DNA of 64,000 bases from JBAVEL01 sp049587715 (GTDB lineage: Bacteria; Bacteroidota; Ignavibacteria; UBA10030; UBA6906). The notes beneath the pieces were generated by a model that was not told where the DNA came from, made no database searches, and worked only from the letters and a program-made list of their open reading frames with translations. Location of the stretch: positions 14,054-78,053 of the forward strand of contig JBAVEL010000003.1 in NCBI GenBank assembly GCA_049587715.1, given 5' to 3'. The stretch's first letter is position 1. The number at the start of each line of letters is the position of its first letter. Below are positions 47,981 through 57,757 of this stretch, piece by piece. Both the position numbers and the translations under genes were made by a program.

Positions 47981-49137
47981 GGGAGTTCCATCCCATCGCC
48001 GTGCGGGAAGTGCACCTGGAGAGGGGCCTCACCGATCTGGGCGGTCTGGAAGGATACACACAGGCGCTCGTGGTGCTCCGCAGGCGCGGCCAGCCCATCG
48101 GAGAGCTCCTTCTCCCCGTGCGGCGGAACCGGGTAACGGCCCGGACCATCCGGGATGCCCTCCCTGAGTGCGCCCGCACGGCGTGGAGCCACCTTGTGCG
48201 GGAGGGACATCCGGCCCGGATCTCCCGCCCCCTTGTCTCCGTGGTGGTCTGCACGCGCGACAGGGCCCACTGGCTCGGGGACTGCCTCAAGAGCCTGGGC
48301 CGCCTCACCTGGACGCCGCTTGAGATCCTGGTGGTGGACAACTGCCCCACCACCGACGCCACCCGCCGGCTTGTGGAGGCGACACCGGGCGTGGAGTACC
48401 TCCGGTGCGACACGCCGGGGCTGGACAACGCCCGCAATTTCGGGGGGGGTGCTGCGCGTGGGGAAATCGTGGCATTCACGGATGATGATGCGAGGGTGGA
48501 CCCCGGGTGGATCACGGCCCTCGTGATGTGCCTGGAAGACCCCACCGTGGCCGTGGCCACCGGGGTGGCCTTTCCCCTGGAGATCGAGACTCCTGCGCAG
48601 TTTCTGTTCGAAGCGGCGGGCGGGTTCCGGCGGGGGCTGCTCCCCCGCCGCCTGGGGATGGCCCATGCACCCTGGGCGGGGGCGGCCGGGGCCGGCGTGA
48701 ACATGGCCGTCAGAAAAGAGGTCTTCCTCCAGACGGGCGGCTTCGATCCGTATCTGGACGGGGGCACGCCCACACTCAGCGGTGGAGACCACGAGTTCTT
48801 CTCCCGGGTTCTTGCCCGCGGCCACAGGATCGCCTACGAGCCATCCGCCTGCGTGTGGCACCTCCACCGGAAGGAGAGTGACGCCGTCGGGAAGACCCTC
48901 TTCGGATACGGAGTGGGGGTCTACGCCTGGTGGACCCGCTCCCTCTGGGTGGACAGGGAATACGGGGCTGTGGCCTCGTCGGTCCTCTGGTTTGTGCACT
49001 ACCATCTCAGGAATCTTCTCCGTGTGCTTCTCGGCAGGAGCTCTCCGCTACCCCTCTCCCTGGTGCTGGCGGAAATGAGGGGGGCTCTCTGGGGCCCCTG
49101 GGCGTACCTTCGTTCCCGTTTCTTCTCCCGCCTGTAG
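47977..49137 (+). CDS. Glycosyltransferase family 2 (GT-A)
   Basis: A 386-residue GT. About 85 N-terminal residues form a small separate domain (FHPIAVREVHLERGLTDL) before the GT-A core. The core begins VSVVVCTRDRAHWLGDCLKSLGRL, with the nucleotide-binding ILVVDNCPT and the metal motif AFTDDDARVD. The acceptor-side segment SGGDHEFFSRVLARGHRIAYEP is typical. A C-terminal segment (SVLWFVHYHLRNLLRVLLG) may bind the membrane. It overlaps the Wzt-like gene by four bases. Confidence 0.88.
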   Translation: MREFHPIAVREVHLERGLTDLGGLEGYTQALVVLRRRGQPIGELLLPVRRNRVTARTIRDALPECARTAWSHLVREGHPARISRPLVSVVVCTRDRAHWLGDCLKSLGRLTWTPLEILVVDNCPTTDATRRLVEATPGVEYLRCDTPGLDNARNFGGGAARGEIVAFTDDDARVDPGWITALVMCLEDPTVAVATGVAFPLEIETPAQFLFEAAGGFRRGLLPRRLGMAHAPWAGAAGAGVNMAVRKEVFLQTGGFDPYLDGGTPTLSGGDHEFFSRVLARGHRIAYEPSACVWHLHRKESDAVGKTLFGYGVGVYAWWTRSLWVDREYGAVASSVLWFVHYHLRNLLRVLLGRSSPLPLSLVLAEMRGALWGPWAYLRSRFFSRL

Positions 49138-49144
49138 GAACCCC

Positions 49145-51445
49145 ATGTCTCCGGGAGAAACCCTCCGCACAAGCGTCATTGTCTGCACGCACAACCGCCG
49201 CGATTCGCTCCGGGACCTTCTGCATGGGCTGGCCGCGCAGGATTCGCCCCCCGGCGGGATGGATGTGGTTGTGGCGGCGGACTCCTGCACCGACGGCACT
49301 CCCGGCGAGGTGCTGGAAGCGATGGAGCGGTTTCCGCATCCCCTGGAGCTCGTGGAGACCTGGGCGCGCAATGCCGCCGCGGCCCGGAACGCGGGGGCGC
49401 GAAAGGCGGCGGGAGAGGTGCTCCTCTTTCTGGATGACGACATGCTCCCCTCCCCCGGACTCGTACGGGAGCACGCAGCCGCCCAGCGGGATGCCGGCGT
49501 GGTGATAGGATATGCCCGTCCCGTCCCGGGAGCCGATGCACGGCTCTGGCAATTGCATGCCCGGATCTGGTGGGAGGACAGGTTCAGGGACATGGCGCGG
49601 CCCCATCACCGCTTCTCGTATCAGGACCTCTTCAGCGGCAACTTCTCCATCAAGCGGGAGCTGTTTCTGGAAGCGGGGGGATTCGACGAGACCCTGGGCC
49701 GTCTGGAAGACTACGAGCTGGGCATCCGGCTGGTGAAGCGGAACGCCCTGTTTACCTTCCGTCCCGGCGCCCTGACTCTTCACCGGGAGTCGGGCTCCCA
49801 ACAGAAGTGGCTCCAGAGGCAGGAGCTGGAGGGAGGGACATTCGTCCGGCTGGAGGCGATGCATCCCGAGCTGCGGGGCCGGTTCCACAGGGTATCGCCC
49901 GACGGAACCCTGAGCGGATGGCTCAGGCACACGGGGCTCCGGGGGGGGTGGGGGGCGCGCGCCCTCCTGGATATCCTCGGCAGTCTCCTCTCCGTGTTTG
50001 AGCGGATGCGTCTCAGGGGACTGTGGCAGATGGCGCTCGGATCCGCCGGAGAAGTTCTCTACTGGCGCGGGGCGGGGGCGGCCCTCAGGGAGGAGGGGAG
50101 GAGTCCTGTGGTATCCGATGCCGCACAGACGGAGGGACCATCCCTGCGGGAGAAACCCATCCTCGAGGCGGAGGCCCTCCCGCCGGGTGAGACATTCATC
50201 CGGGAGGCGGCGGAGAAGGGGTATCGGATCACTCTTTCGGGTGTTCCCGTCGCCAGTGCGGACCCCGAGCCCGGCCTCACACTCTGCGAGCCGCGCCACT
50301 TTCTCTTTCCCCTCTCGCTTGCAGGATATCACCCCCGGGGGACGCTTCCCTTTTTCGCGAACCCCGCGGATGCGCTCCCGGGTCTTTCACTCCCTGTGGA
50401 GATTGTCGTCGCGGATCTGGAAAAGGGAGAGGAGGGGCTTCCCTCCCTGGTGTGGGGTCCGGACATGATGCTCCTTGCCAGGTGGGAGAGGTACCCCCTG
50501 GGGTACGTTCCTCTTCCCGGCCCGATGCGGTGTGAGAGGCGGGGCCTTCTGGAGCGTCTTCTCCGGGTCTTCCAGGAGCCGCTCCGCGGGATTGCGGCGC
50601 TGAAGCTGCTGGAGAAGGAAGCGGGAAGGGGAGAGAGCGGGGGAGTCCTCCTGCCGGATCTGGTTCTCATAAGGCGGAGGCAGCCGGGACCGGGGGCGGA
50701 GGAATGCGCCGGAGAGCTGGAACATCTGGGTGTGGAACGGGGGAAGATCCGGATCCTGGAGCGGGACGGGCCCCGCCTCGAGCTTCCCGCCGGGGCGGGA
50801 GGGGGAGCGATCATCCTCATGGAAGACGGCATGATGCCCGAGGCCGGGTGGTTGGAAGCCCTCCTGGAAGGGCTCCGGAACCCGGATGTGGATATCGTTG
50901 TCTCCCAGGCATTCCCGGCGAGTATCCTGACGGGGGATCAGGCCCGCCTGATGAGGAGCCGCCCCTGGCGGAGGGGTCCTTTCCCGTTTCTGTTCGAGGA
51001 GCGGGAGCGGCTGCTGGAAGCTGTTCCCTGGCTGCTCCACCCCTCGGCCCCCCTTCTTGCGGCCATCCGAACCGGCCTTCCGGCCCCGGATAGGGGGAGT
51101 GATGCAGGTCACCTATCCCTGTTGTGTTCCTCCTTAGAATCAGGTAAGCTTGTGCGATACGAGCCGCGGGGGACTCTGCCCTGGCGCCTCCCTGAATCGG
51201 ACCCGGGCGGAAGGGAGCGGCTGGCGGAGGAATACGCCGCTCTGGGAAGATGTCTCCGCCCGAGGAGCACCTCCTCCCCTGGGGAGAAGACACCCGCTCT
51301 GGCGGGCTTCGCGTGGAGGACCGCCAAGGAAGGGGTTTCCCGGGCTCTCGCCCTGAGGAGTCTCCGGATGCTGGGGATGACCCTGGCAGAGCTTCGGGCC
51401 CTTTCGGGGCGCGGGGCCGGGGGGAACGCAAGACGGCAAGGATGA
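49145..51445 (+). CDS. Large glycosyltransferase family 2 protein with a second degenerate GT-A-like region
   Basis: A 766-residue protein. Residues 1-310 are a complete GT2 domain (TSVIVCTHNRRDSL, DSCTDGTPGEV, FLDDDMLPSPG with the metal Asp triad, RLEDYELGIRL). Residues about 370-700 contain a second region that looks like a worn GT-A fold: EECAGELEHLG, GGAIILMEDGMMPEAGWLEALLEGLRNPDVDIVVSQAF, where the metal motif is altered to MEDGMM. Two-domain GT2 proteins of this size can be bifunctional, but the second site may be inactive. The stop overlaps the next start (ATGA). Confidence 0.82.
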   Translation: MSPGETLRTSVIVCTHNRRDSLRDLLHGLAAQDSPPGGMDVVVAADSCTDGTPGEVLEAMERFPHPLELVETWARNAAAARNAGARKAAGEVLLFLDDDMLPSPGLVREHAAAQRDAGVVIGYARPVPGADARLWQLHARIWWEDRFRDMARPHHRFSYQDLFSGNFSIKRELFLEAGGFDETLGRLEDYELGIRLVKRNALFTFRPGALTLHRESGSQQKWLQRQELEGGTFVRLEAMHPELRGRFHRVSPDGTLSGWLRHTGLRGGWGARALLDILGSLLSVFERMRLRGLWQMALGSAGEVLYWRGAGAALREEGRSPVVSDAAQTEGPSLREKPILEAEALPPGETFIREAAEKGYRITLSGVPVASADPEPGLTLCEPRHFLFPLSLAGYHPRGTLPFFANPADALPGLSLPVEIVVADLEKGEEGLPSLVWGPDMMLLARWERYPLGYVPLPGPMRCERRGLLERLLRVFQEPLRGIAALKLLEKEAGRGESGGVLLPDLVLIRRRQPGPGAEECAGELEHLGVERGKIRILERDGPRLELPAGAGGGAIILMEDGMMPEAGWLEALLEGLRNPDVDIVVSQAFPASILTGDQARLMRSRPWRRGPFPFLFEERERLLEAVPWLLHPSAPLLAAIRTGLPAPDRGSDAGHLSLLCSSLESGKLVRYEPRGTLPWRLPESDPGGRERLAEEYAALGRCLRPRSTSSPGEKTPALAGFAWRTAKEGVSRALALRSLRMLGMTLAELRALSGRGAGGNARRQG

Positions 51446-52980
51446 ACAACCACAACGACACTGACGGCGCGTCTCCGCTTCTTCCCCAGAGGAGGGGCTT
51501 CGGGAGACTCGTGCTCGTGGGGCTCATCGGCGCGGGGTTTCTCGCCTCTCTCTACTATTTCTCCTGGTGGGCGGGGGAGCGCCGCTACGAGGATCCCCTC
51601 CTGGTTCTCTTCTTCCTCTTTGCGTTCGTATATGTGGTGGCCCAGGTCTACTTCGTCTGGTACATCTACCTGAAGGCGCGTCCTCCCGTATTGCGCGCCG
51701 CCCCCCTGCCCGAGGGCGCCACGGTGGATGTGTTTGTGCCCACGCACAGGGAGCCCCTCTCCATCATCGAGAAGGCGGTGAGGGCGGCGGTGGAGATGCA
51801 CCATCCCCACGTCACCTATGTGCTGGATGATGCCCACAGGCCCGAAACGGAGGAAGCGGCCCGCCGCCTGGGAGCCGTGTACCTGGCGCGGGACGAGAAC
51901 ACGGACAGCAAGGCGGGAAACATCAACTACGCGCTCGGGTATTCCTCGGGGAGCCACATCCTGGTCTTCGACGTGGACCACATTCCCGATCCCGATTTCA
52001 TCGACCGGGTGCTCCCGTACTTCACCGGGCCGGAGGTGGGCGTGGTGCAGGTGGCCCTGGACCACTCCAACAGGTACGAGAGCTTCGTGGCCGAGGCGAG
52101 CTGCGAGATGAACGACGATTTCTTCGGTGCCACCATGCTGGGCATGGAGGCGGCGGGCTCCGCCTCCGTGTTCGGAAGCAATTCCATGTTCCGGAGGGAG
52201 GCCCTGGCGGACATGGGGGGGTACAAGCCGGGCCTGGCGGAGGACCTGAACACATCCATCCACCTGCACGCGCACGGATGGAAATCGGCCTACGCCCCGG
52301 AGATCCTGGCCAGAGGGCTTGCTCCTGCCGACCTGGCCGCCTTCGTGGCACAGCAGTACAAATGGGCGCGGGGTGTGTTTGACGTTCTCTTCCGGGTGTT
52401 CCCCCGTCTTGCGGGCTCCCTTACCAACAGGCAGAGGGTCTGCTACGCCACGCGGATGACATACTACCTTGCGGGCCCCGTGGTGGCCGTCCACCTTGCG
52501 GGACTGCTTCCCGCCTCCCTTTCCTTCCGCGGAAACGCGGACATCCTGAGCTATGTGGCACACGGCGTGCCGCTGGCCGTGTTCTTCCTTCTGACGCACA
52601 TCGCCGCGAACACGATCTACGCCATCAAGCCCCCCGGCGACTCCATCCGCTGGAAGGGGATCCTGCTCGCAGTGGGATCCTGGCCCGTCTACACCGCCGC
52701 GCTCCTGGCCTCGGCCGCCAACCTGCCTGCGCGGTACATCCCCACACCCAAGATGCCCTCGAAGGGGAGCCAGGTGCGGTTTATCCTCCCTCAGGCGGCG
52801 TACTTCGTTCTGCTTGTGGGGGTGATGCTCCTGGGAAGACATGCCGCAGGGGCCTCCGTCTGGATGCCCGCCGTCTTCATCCCCGGCGTTGTGCTGATGC
52901 ACCTCGGGGTTGTCTTCGCCCTCCTTCCCGCGAGGGAACAGGGAGCGGAGCGGGAGGCAGCTCCTTTTCCCGAGATCTGA
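51442..52980 (+). CDS. Processive GT2 glycosyltransferase, cellulose-synthase/hyaluronan-synthase-like
   Basis: A 512-residue membrane enzyme with two N-terminal segments, the catalytic GT2 domain, and about five C-terminal segments. The D,D,D,Q-x3-W set is visible: VFVPTHREPL, VLDDAHRP, FDVDHIPDPDF, the third Asp in GLAEDLNTS and QQYKWARG. This architecture polymerises sugars and can pass the chain through its own channel. No PilZ domain is present, so c-di-GMP control as in BcsA is not indicated. The ATG at 51442 overlaps the preceding stop; the longer frame upstream is shadow. Confidence 0.87.
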   Translation: MNNHNDTDGASPLLPQRRGFGRLVLVGLIGAGFLASLYYFSWWAGERRYEDPLLVLFFLFAFVYVVAQVYFVWYIYLKARPPVLRAAPLPEGATVDVFVPTHREPLSIIEKAVRAAVEMHHPHVTYVLDDAHRPETEEAARRLGAVYLARDENTDSKAGNINYALGYSSGSHILVFDVDHIPDPDFIDRVLPYFTGPEVGVVQVALDHSNRYESFVAEASCEMNDDFFGATMLGMEAAGSASVFGSNSMFRREALADMGGYKPGLAEDLNTSIHLHAHGWKSAYAPEILARGLAPADLAAFVAQQYKWARGVFDVLFRVFPRLAGSLTNRQRVCYATRMTYYLAGPVVAVHLAGLLPASLSFRGNADILSYVAHGVPLAVFFLLTHIAANTIYAIKPPGDSIRWKGILLAVGSWPVYTAALLASAANLPARYIPTPKMPSKGSQVRFILPQAAYFVLLVGVMLLGRHAAGASVWMPAVFIPGVVLMHLGVVFALLPAREQGAEREAAPFPEI

Positions 52981-52988
52981 TCGCCCCT

Positions 52989-53005
52989 CCCGCGCTCCCC
53001 GCGGG
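52989..53005. terminator. GC hairpin between convergent genes
   Basis: CCCGCG (52989-52994) pairs with CGCGGG (53000-53005) in the short gap between the convergent GT2 and GT-C genes. There is no T-run, so its termination role is uncertain. Confidence 0.35.
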
Positions 53006-53019
53006 GGAAGGGTGCTCCC

Positions 53020-55353
53020 TCAGTGTCCTCCGGCCCCGGGCCTGATCCGGCAGAGCAGCCGGTGCGAGTCCTGATAGACCGTGTCGTACCACGCCCTGAA
53101 CGCCCCGCTGCTTCCCACGGCCAGGTCCGCGAGAGGCGCCTGTCCGAGCCGCCTTCTCTCAAAGAGTACGTGTGTGATGGAGAGGTCCCGCAGGGCCCCG
53201 AGGGAGCGGGCGGGCTCACCCGCCGGAGCCCCCCACACCGCGCCCCGTGCGAGCGTGGCGTCATCCAGGAGCCTTTCTCTCCGGGCATAGAAATGATCCC
53301 CTCCGCCGAATGTCAGGACGCGGACATCCCCGGGAAGGTTCCCGTTGATGAAAGACCAGGCCGCATAGGAAGGGAGGGTGCGGGCGAGGTACTGCTCCTC
53401 CGGGCACCTTCCCACCACCACATCCAGGGGCACAACCCGCACCACATGCGTCAACCACCCCGTCCAGCCCGACCGGTCGGCTTCATGAAGGGAGGTGAAG
53501 GGGGGGAGGTTGAGGATGACGAGCAGCGACAACCCGCCCCGGACCCAGAGACCCCCCCCGCGGGGAGCGGAGGCCCGTGTGAGGGAGTCTGCCCGTGCAG
53601 AGCCTGCCGCAGCCGTTACGGCAAGGAGGGGCATGAGGGGAACAAGGAAGCGGCTCTGGAAACTGCTCAGGGGGGATGCCCAGAGCGCCAGGTACCCGGC
53701 GGCGAAGAATAGGAGAAGGCGCAGAGCGGGTTTCTTCCCCCGCATGAACACCGCGCCCGGGATGAGGAGAAGGAAGAGGGGACCCACACACCCCCCGAAT
53801 CTCCCGGCATGCACCGTGACATCCCAGGGGAGCATCAGGAGCCGGAGGCCCCGCCCGAACCCGAATGTGTCCTTGAACTTCTGCAGGGCCGACTCCGTCA
53901 GGGCATCCCACCTCCCGGGAGGGGAGGCCCCGAAGAGGGAGTAGAGATCCGGGAAGAAGGGGTTTCCCGAAGCCGCCGCGCTCCGGACATACCAGGGAAG
54001 GGCAAGCACCAGAGCGATGCCGCACACCGCGAGGCATTCCCCCATGCGGCGGCGGACGGGGCGATCTTCATCCCGGGCAAAGAAGAGAGCAAGCACCGTC
54101 AGAAGAAGGAGAAAGAGCCCCAGGTGTTTGGTTCCCAGAGCCAGCCCCGCGTTCAGACCCGTCATGATGAGCCAGGATCGGTTCCGGCACCGGAGGTACT
54201 CGACGAGCGAAGAGACTCCGAGGAAGCCGTGGAATGCGAGGCCGAGATCCACATACGCCGTGGTGGCCTCCCAGAGCACGGTGGGCGCCGTAAGGAACAC
54301 CGCTGCGGCGAGCCATGGAGACACCCCCGCGAGATGCCTGCGCGTGAAGGCAAACACCGCGCCCGCTGTGAGCGGAAGAAGAAGAAAGTGCATCAGCTTG
54401 GCCGCCACGGGGCCTCCCGCGGCCAGGGCTGCCCCGAAGACCAGATCCTGGTTCATGGGATAGAGGGAGACGTATTCGTGCAGGATGTCCACTGCTGAAC
54501 CCTGCTCCAGCCACACCCTCGGAAGCCGGAGATGGTACCAGAGGGCGTCGTACTCTATCTCGGGCGCGAGGGCTCCCACGAGGGCGGTGCACCCTGCCAT
54601 GGCCGAGACGGCCACCCAGGGGATGTCCCGGGAACCGAGAAGGGGCGCGCGTGATGTCTCCTTCCGCATGCGGCGCCGCACAGCCCCGGCCGCTCTCCTG
54701 AGGGCGGCGGGTCCCTTCCACGCAAGCCACCCCGCACAGGATGCGGCCATGAAGACGGCTACGACGGTGTGTGTGTACACGCCCGCCCAGGCAAGCCCCA
54801 GGGAACCCAGGGAGACGGCCCCGAACCCCAGGGCGCTCGGGTAGAGGAGCCCGCCCGGGAGGTTCTCTCCCGGGAACCTGAAAAGCCGGCAGATGAGATT
54901 TCCCCAGAGCAGGGCTGACGCCCACACCACCCCTGCCCCGCCGATCCCCTTCAGGGCCCGCGATGCCGCCTCGCGCCAGGCGGGGAAGTCCGGATGGGGG
55001 AAGGCGCCCATAAGGAAGAAAGGCGCGGCCGCGAGGAGGAATGCGCCACCCGGACCCCACGGGATCCTCCGCCCGGGTCGGGAGGCGGGCTCCCCGCCTT
55101 TTCCCCGCCGAAGAAGTGCCGTGACGAGCGCGACGATGAGGGGGATGAGAAGCCCCCCGAAGGGAAGCCATGCACGGAAGTCTTCCATGAAGGCCTCCGC
55201 CACCGCCTCCTCTCCTCCAGCCATCTGCCAGAGGCGGGTGTAGTACGCGCCGAGGAGCATCACGGCCCAGCCGCCCCAGAGGAGGAGGAAAGCCCCGCCC
55301 GTTCCCTCCTTTCTGTCTCCGGCCGTCGTCCGGGTTTCCTCAGGGAGTGTCAT
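53020..55353 (-). CDS. GT-C membrane glycosyltransferase (GT39-like), paralog 1
   Basis: A 777-residue protein with about 14 membrane segments and a soluble C-terminal part of about 150 residues. EIEYDALWYHLRLPRVWLEQG and HEYVSLYPMNQDLVFGAAL hold the acidic and aromatic residues of the first loop. APTVLWEATTAYVDLGLAFHGF lies mid-protein. The C-terminal run from LHEADRSGW to RAWYDTVYQDSHRLLCRI matches the upstream paralog residue by residue in many places. It transfers sugar from a polyprenyl-phosphate donor (family inference). Its start overlaps the upstream paralog by 14 bases. Confidence 0.82.
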   Translation of the reverse strand: MTLPEETRTTAGDRKEGTGGAFLLLWGGWAVMLLGAYYTRLWQMAGGEEAVAEAFMEDFRAWLPFGGLLIPLIVALVTALLRRGKGGEPASRPGRRIPWGPGGAFLLAAAPFFLMGAFPHPDFPAWREAASRALKGIGGAGVVWASALLWGNLICRLFRFPGENLPGGLLYPSALGFGAVSLGSLGLAWAGVYTHTVVAVFMAASCAGWLAWKGPAALRRAAGAVRRRMRKETSRAPLLGSRDIPWVAVSAMAGCTALVGALAPEIEYDALWYHLRLPRVWLEQGSAVDILHEYVSLYPMNQDLVFGAALAAGGPVAAKLMHFLLLPLTAGAVFAFTRRHLAGVSPWLAAAVFLTAPTVLWEATTAYVDLGLAFHGFLGVSSLVEYLRCRNRSWLIMTGLNAGLALGTKHLGLFLLLLTVLALFFARDEDRPVRRRMGECLAVCGIALVLALPWYVRSAAASGNPFFPDLYSLFGASPPGRWDALTESALQKFKDTFGFGRGLRLLMLPWDVTVHAGRFGGCVGPLFLLLIPGAVFMRGKKPALRLLLFFAAGYLALWASPLSSFQSRFLVPLMPLLAVTAAAGSARADSLTRASAPRGGGLWVRGGLSLLVILNLPPFTSLHEADRSGWTGWLTHVVRVVPLDVVVGRCPEEQYLARTLPSYAAWSFINGNLPGDVRVLTFGGGDHFYARRERLLDDATLARGAVWGAPAGEPARSLGALRDLSITHVLFERRRLGQAPLADLAVGSSGAFRAWYDTVYQDSHRLLCRIRPGAGGH

Positions 55354-57709
55354 CAGGAAGGCCTCCCGTGTTCTTCACGCGGCAGAGCAGGCAGTTGTCG
55401 TCTTCGTAGAGGATCTCGTACCAGGTCTGAAACGCGATTTCTCCTCCCATCGCCAGAGTCTGCACCCAGCCCTCTTCGAAGTGATCCTTCACGAAGAGAA
55501 CGTGGGTGATTCCCAGGTTCCGCAGATGTGCCCGTGACTCCGATTCACGACCGGCGCGGGCTCCCAGGACCGCAGGACGGGCGATGGGTTCGTAGTAATG
55601 CAGGCGCTCCCTTCGCAGGTAGAAGTCCTCCCCCTCCGCGAAACTCAGAATGCGCGCGTCCGAAGGGAGTTCCGCGTTGATGAACTGCAGGGCCTGCCAG
55701 GAAGGGATGATCCGGGAGAGGTAGTCTTCGCCCCGTTCGGCTCCTGCCACCACTCCTGCCGGGAGCTTCCGGAGACAATGGCTGAGCCAGCCCTCCCACT
55801 CCACCCGGTCTCTCTCGTGCAGGGATGTGAAGGGCGGAAGCTGGAGGAGCATCATCCCACCCGCTCCCAGGGAAAGGAGGCGGAGGCCCCGCATCCACCC
55901 GGCCTGATGCACCGCCCTGGAGAGACGCTGCCATCCCGCCGATGCCAGGACAGCCAGCAGGGGAATCACCGGAAGGAGAAAGCGCATGTTCTGGCTGCCT
56001 ATGGGGGCGGCCCAGAGCCCAAGGTACAGAAGCGAGAGGAGCCCGACCAGCCGCAGGGGCCTTGCCGGGATGCGGACCAGAAACAGCGCTCCCAGCAACA
56101 GGAGAAGAAGGGGGCCGAGGGCTCCCCCGAATTCCCAGGCATGAAGGGTCAGGTTCCACGGAAGGAGGAGGAGGGCTGCCGGGTCGCGGCCCATGCCGAA
56201 CTCCCCGCCCTTGATGGACAGCATCTCCTGCCCGAAGCCGTCCCACCGCATCGCCGGCTGCGCCCCGAAGAGGGAATAGGCATACGGGAAGACGGGATTG
56301 CCCGATGCGAGGAAGCTCCGCAGGTACCAGGGTGTCGCCAGGAGAAGGGCGCCCGCTGCGAGGAGAGCTGCGGGGGCGAGCGCCTTCCGGACGTCCCGTT
56401 CCCGGGTCCAGAGCTCCGCCGCCAGAAGGGGCGCGACGGCAGCCAGCACCAGCAGTCCAAGGTGCTTGATTCCGAGCGCAAAGCCGAATGCGAGCCCCGC
56501 CGCCGCAAGATGCATCCACCGCCGGCTCTCCAGATACCTGAGCATACCGTACACCCCTGCCAGAACGTAGAGTGCCAGCGCAAGGTCCACATATGCCGTG
56601 GAGGCCTCCCAGATCACCGTGGGCGCAGTCAGAAAAACCGAGGCGGCCACCCCGGCGGATGCGCCGGGGAGGAAACGGCGCACCGTGCGGATGATGAGGA
56701 GGGCGCCCAGGGGAAGACACGCGAAATGGAGGAGCTTGGCTGCTCCGGGGCCCCCCAGTGCCAGCCCCGCCCCGAAGAGCATCTCCCAGTTCAGGGGATA
56801 GAGCGAAACATGCTCGTGGATGATGTCCAGGGGGCGGCCTGCCTCCAGGGCGTCCCTGGCCAGCCGGAGATGATACCAGAGAGCGTCGTATTCGATCTCG
56901 GGTGCGAGAGCGGCCAGGAACGCGGCGGCAACGGCGGGGGCCGCTGCTGCGATCCATACTCCCCCCCGGGGAGCCCGGAGCGTGTTCCCGAAGCCGCCCC
57001 CCGCGGCGGCCATCCGCACGTATTCCGCCGCCTGATCCAGGAGCCGCGGACCCTCCACAATGCACCAGCCCAGAAACAGCAGCAGGATGAGAGAGCGCAC
57101 CACGGTCTCTGAATAGACTCCCCCGAGGGCAAGGGCAGAGGAGCCGAGGGAGAGGGCTGCAAGTCCGAAGACCATCGCGAACGCCGTGCGCGCATATGCC
57201 GGCTCATCGGAGAAACCGAAGGCCCGGCAGATGAGGCCTCCGGGCACGAGAGCCGCGCCGAGGACCGCTGCGGCGCCCAGGAGGGATTCCGAGGCACGCA
57301 GGAAAGCTTCGTGAAAAGCCGGAAGACCCGCGAGCGGAAAGATGGGGAGGATGTGCTTCCGGCATGCGAACAGGACCATCAGCGCGCCCGCCCCCGAGAG
57401 CAGCAACGCCTGCAGGAGGCCGGGGCGGGCCCGGACGGCCCCCAGGATTTCCGCCGTCAGGTTCCGTGTGGAGGGTCGGGTGAGCAGAATGCCCGCCAGC
57501 AACACTCCGCAGAGCACGGCGGCACCCGCTGAAAAAAGGCCGTCGTCTCTCAGCGCGTCGAGCATGCCGGTTTCCCCCCCCGCCAGTCTCCAGAGGCGCG
57601 TGAAGTACATACCGAGAAGGAATGCGGCCCAGCAACCCCAGAGGATGAGGGGGAGGGTTCGTCTGCGTCCTCCCTGGGGGGGGGTCCCCTGTGTGTCGGG
57701 AATACTCAT
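55340..57709 (-). CDS. GT-C membrane glycosyltransferase (GT39-like), paralog 2
   Basis: A 789-residue sister of the preceding protein with the same layout: an N-terminal WGCWAAFLLGMYFTRLWRLAGGE, EIEYDALWYHLRLARDALEAG, HEHVSLYPLNWEMLFGAGLALGGPGAAKLLHF, APTVIWEASTAYVDLALALYVL, and a C-terminal domain ending FQTWYEILYEDDNCLLCRV. The ATG at 57709 is preferred over an upstream codon that would lie in the -35 element. It is the first gene of a two-gene minus-strand operon. Tandem duplication is evident. Confidence 0.82.
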   Translation of the reverse strand: MSIPDTQGTPPQGGRRRTLPLILWGCWAAFLLGMYFTRLWRLAGGETGMLDALRDDGLFSAGAAVLCGVLLAGILLTRPSTRNLTAEILGAVRARPGLLQALLLSGAGALMVLFACRKHILPIFPLAGLPAFHEAFLRASESLLGAAAVLGAALVPGGLICRAFGFSDEPAYARTAFAMVFGLAALSLGSSALALGGVYSETVVRSLILLLFLGWCIVEGPRLLDQAAEYVRMAAAGGGFGNTLRAPRGGVWIAAAAPAVAAAFLAALAPEIEYDALWYHLRLARDALEAGRPLDIIHEHVSLYPLNWEMLFGAGLALGGPGAAKLLHFACLPLGALLIIRTVRRFLPGASAGVAASVFLTAPTVIWEASTAYVDLALALYVLAGVYGMLRYLESRRWMHLAAAGLAFGFALGIKHLGLLVLAAVAPLLAAELWTRERDVRKALAPAALLAAGALLLATPWYLRSFLASGNPVFPYAYSLFGAQPAMRWDGFGQEMLSIKGGEFGMGRDPAALLLLPWNLTLHAWEFGGALGPLLLLLLGALFLVRIPARPLRLVGLLSLLYLGLWAAPIGSQNMRFLLPVIPLLAVLASAGWQRLSRAVHQAGWMRGLRLLSLGAGGMMLLQLPPFTSLHERDRVEWEGWLSHCLRKLPAGVVAGAERGEDYLSRIIPSWQALQFINAELPSDARILSFAEGEDFYLRRERLHYYEPIARPAVLGARAGRESESRAHLRNLGITHVLFVKDHFEEGWVQTLAMGGEIAFQTWYEILYEDDNCLLCRVKNTGGLPDDTP

Positions 57710-57728
57710 GTGTTCGGCCTGTGCGGCC

Positions 57729-57757
57729 AATATACGGAGAGTGGCGCGCCCCTTCAA
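57729..57757 (-). promoter_or_regulatory. Promoter of the tandem GT-C operon
   Basis: On the minus strand: TTGAAG (57757-57752), a 17-base spacer, and TATATT (57734-57729). The transcript would start near 57722, giving a 12-base leader to the ATG at 57709. Confidence 0.6.
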
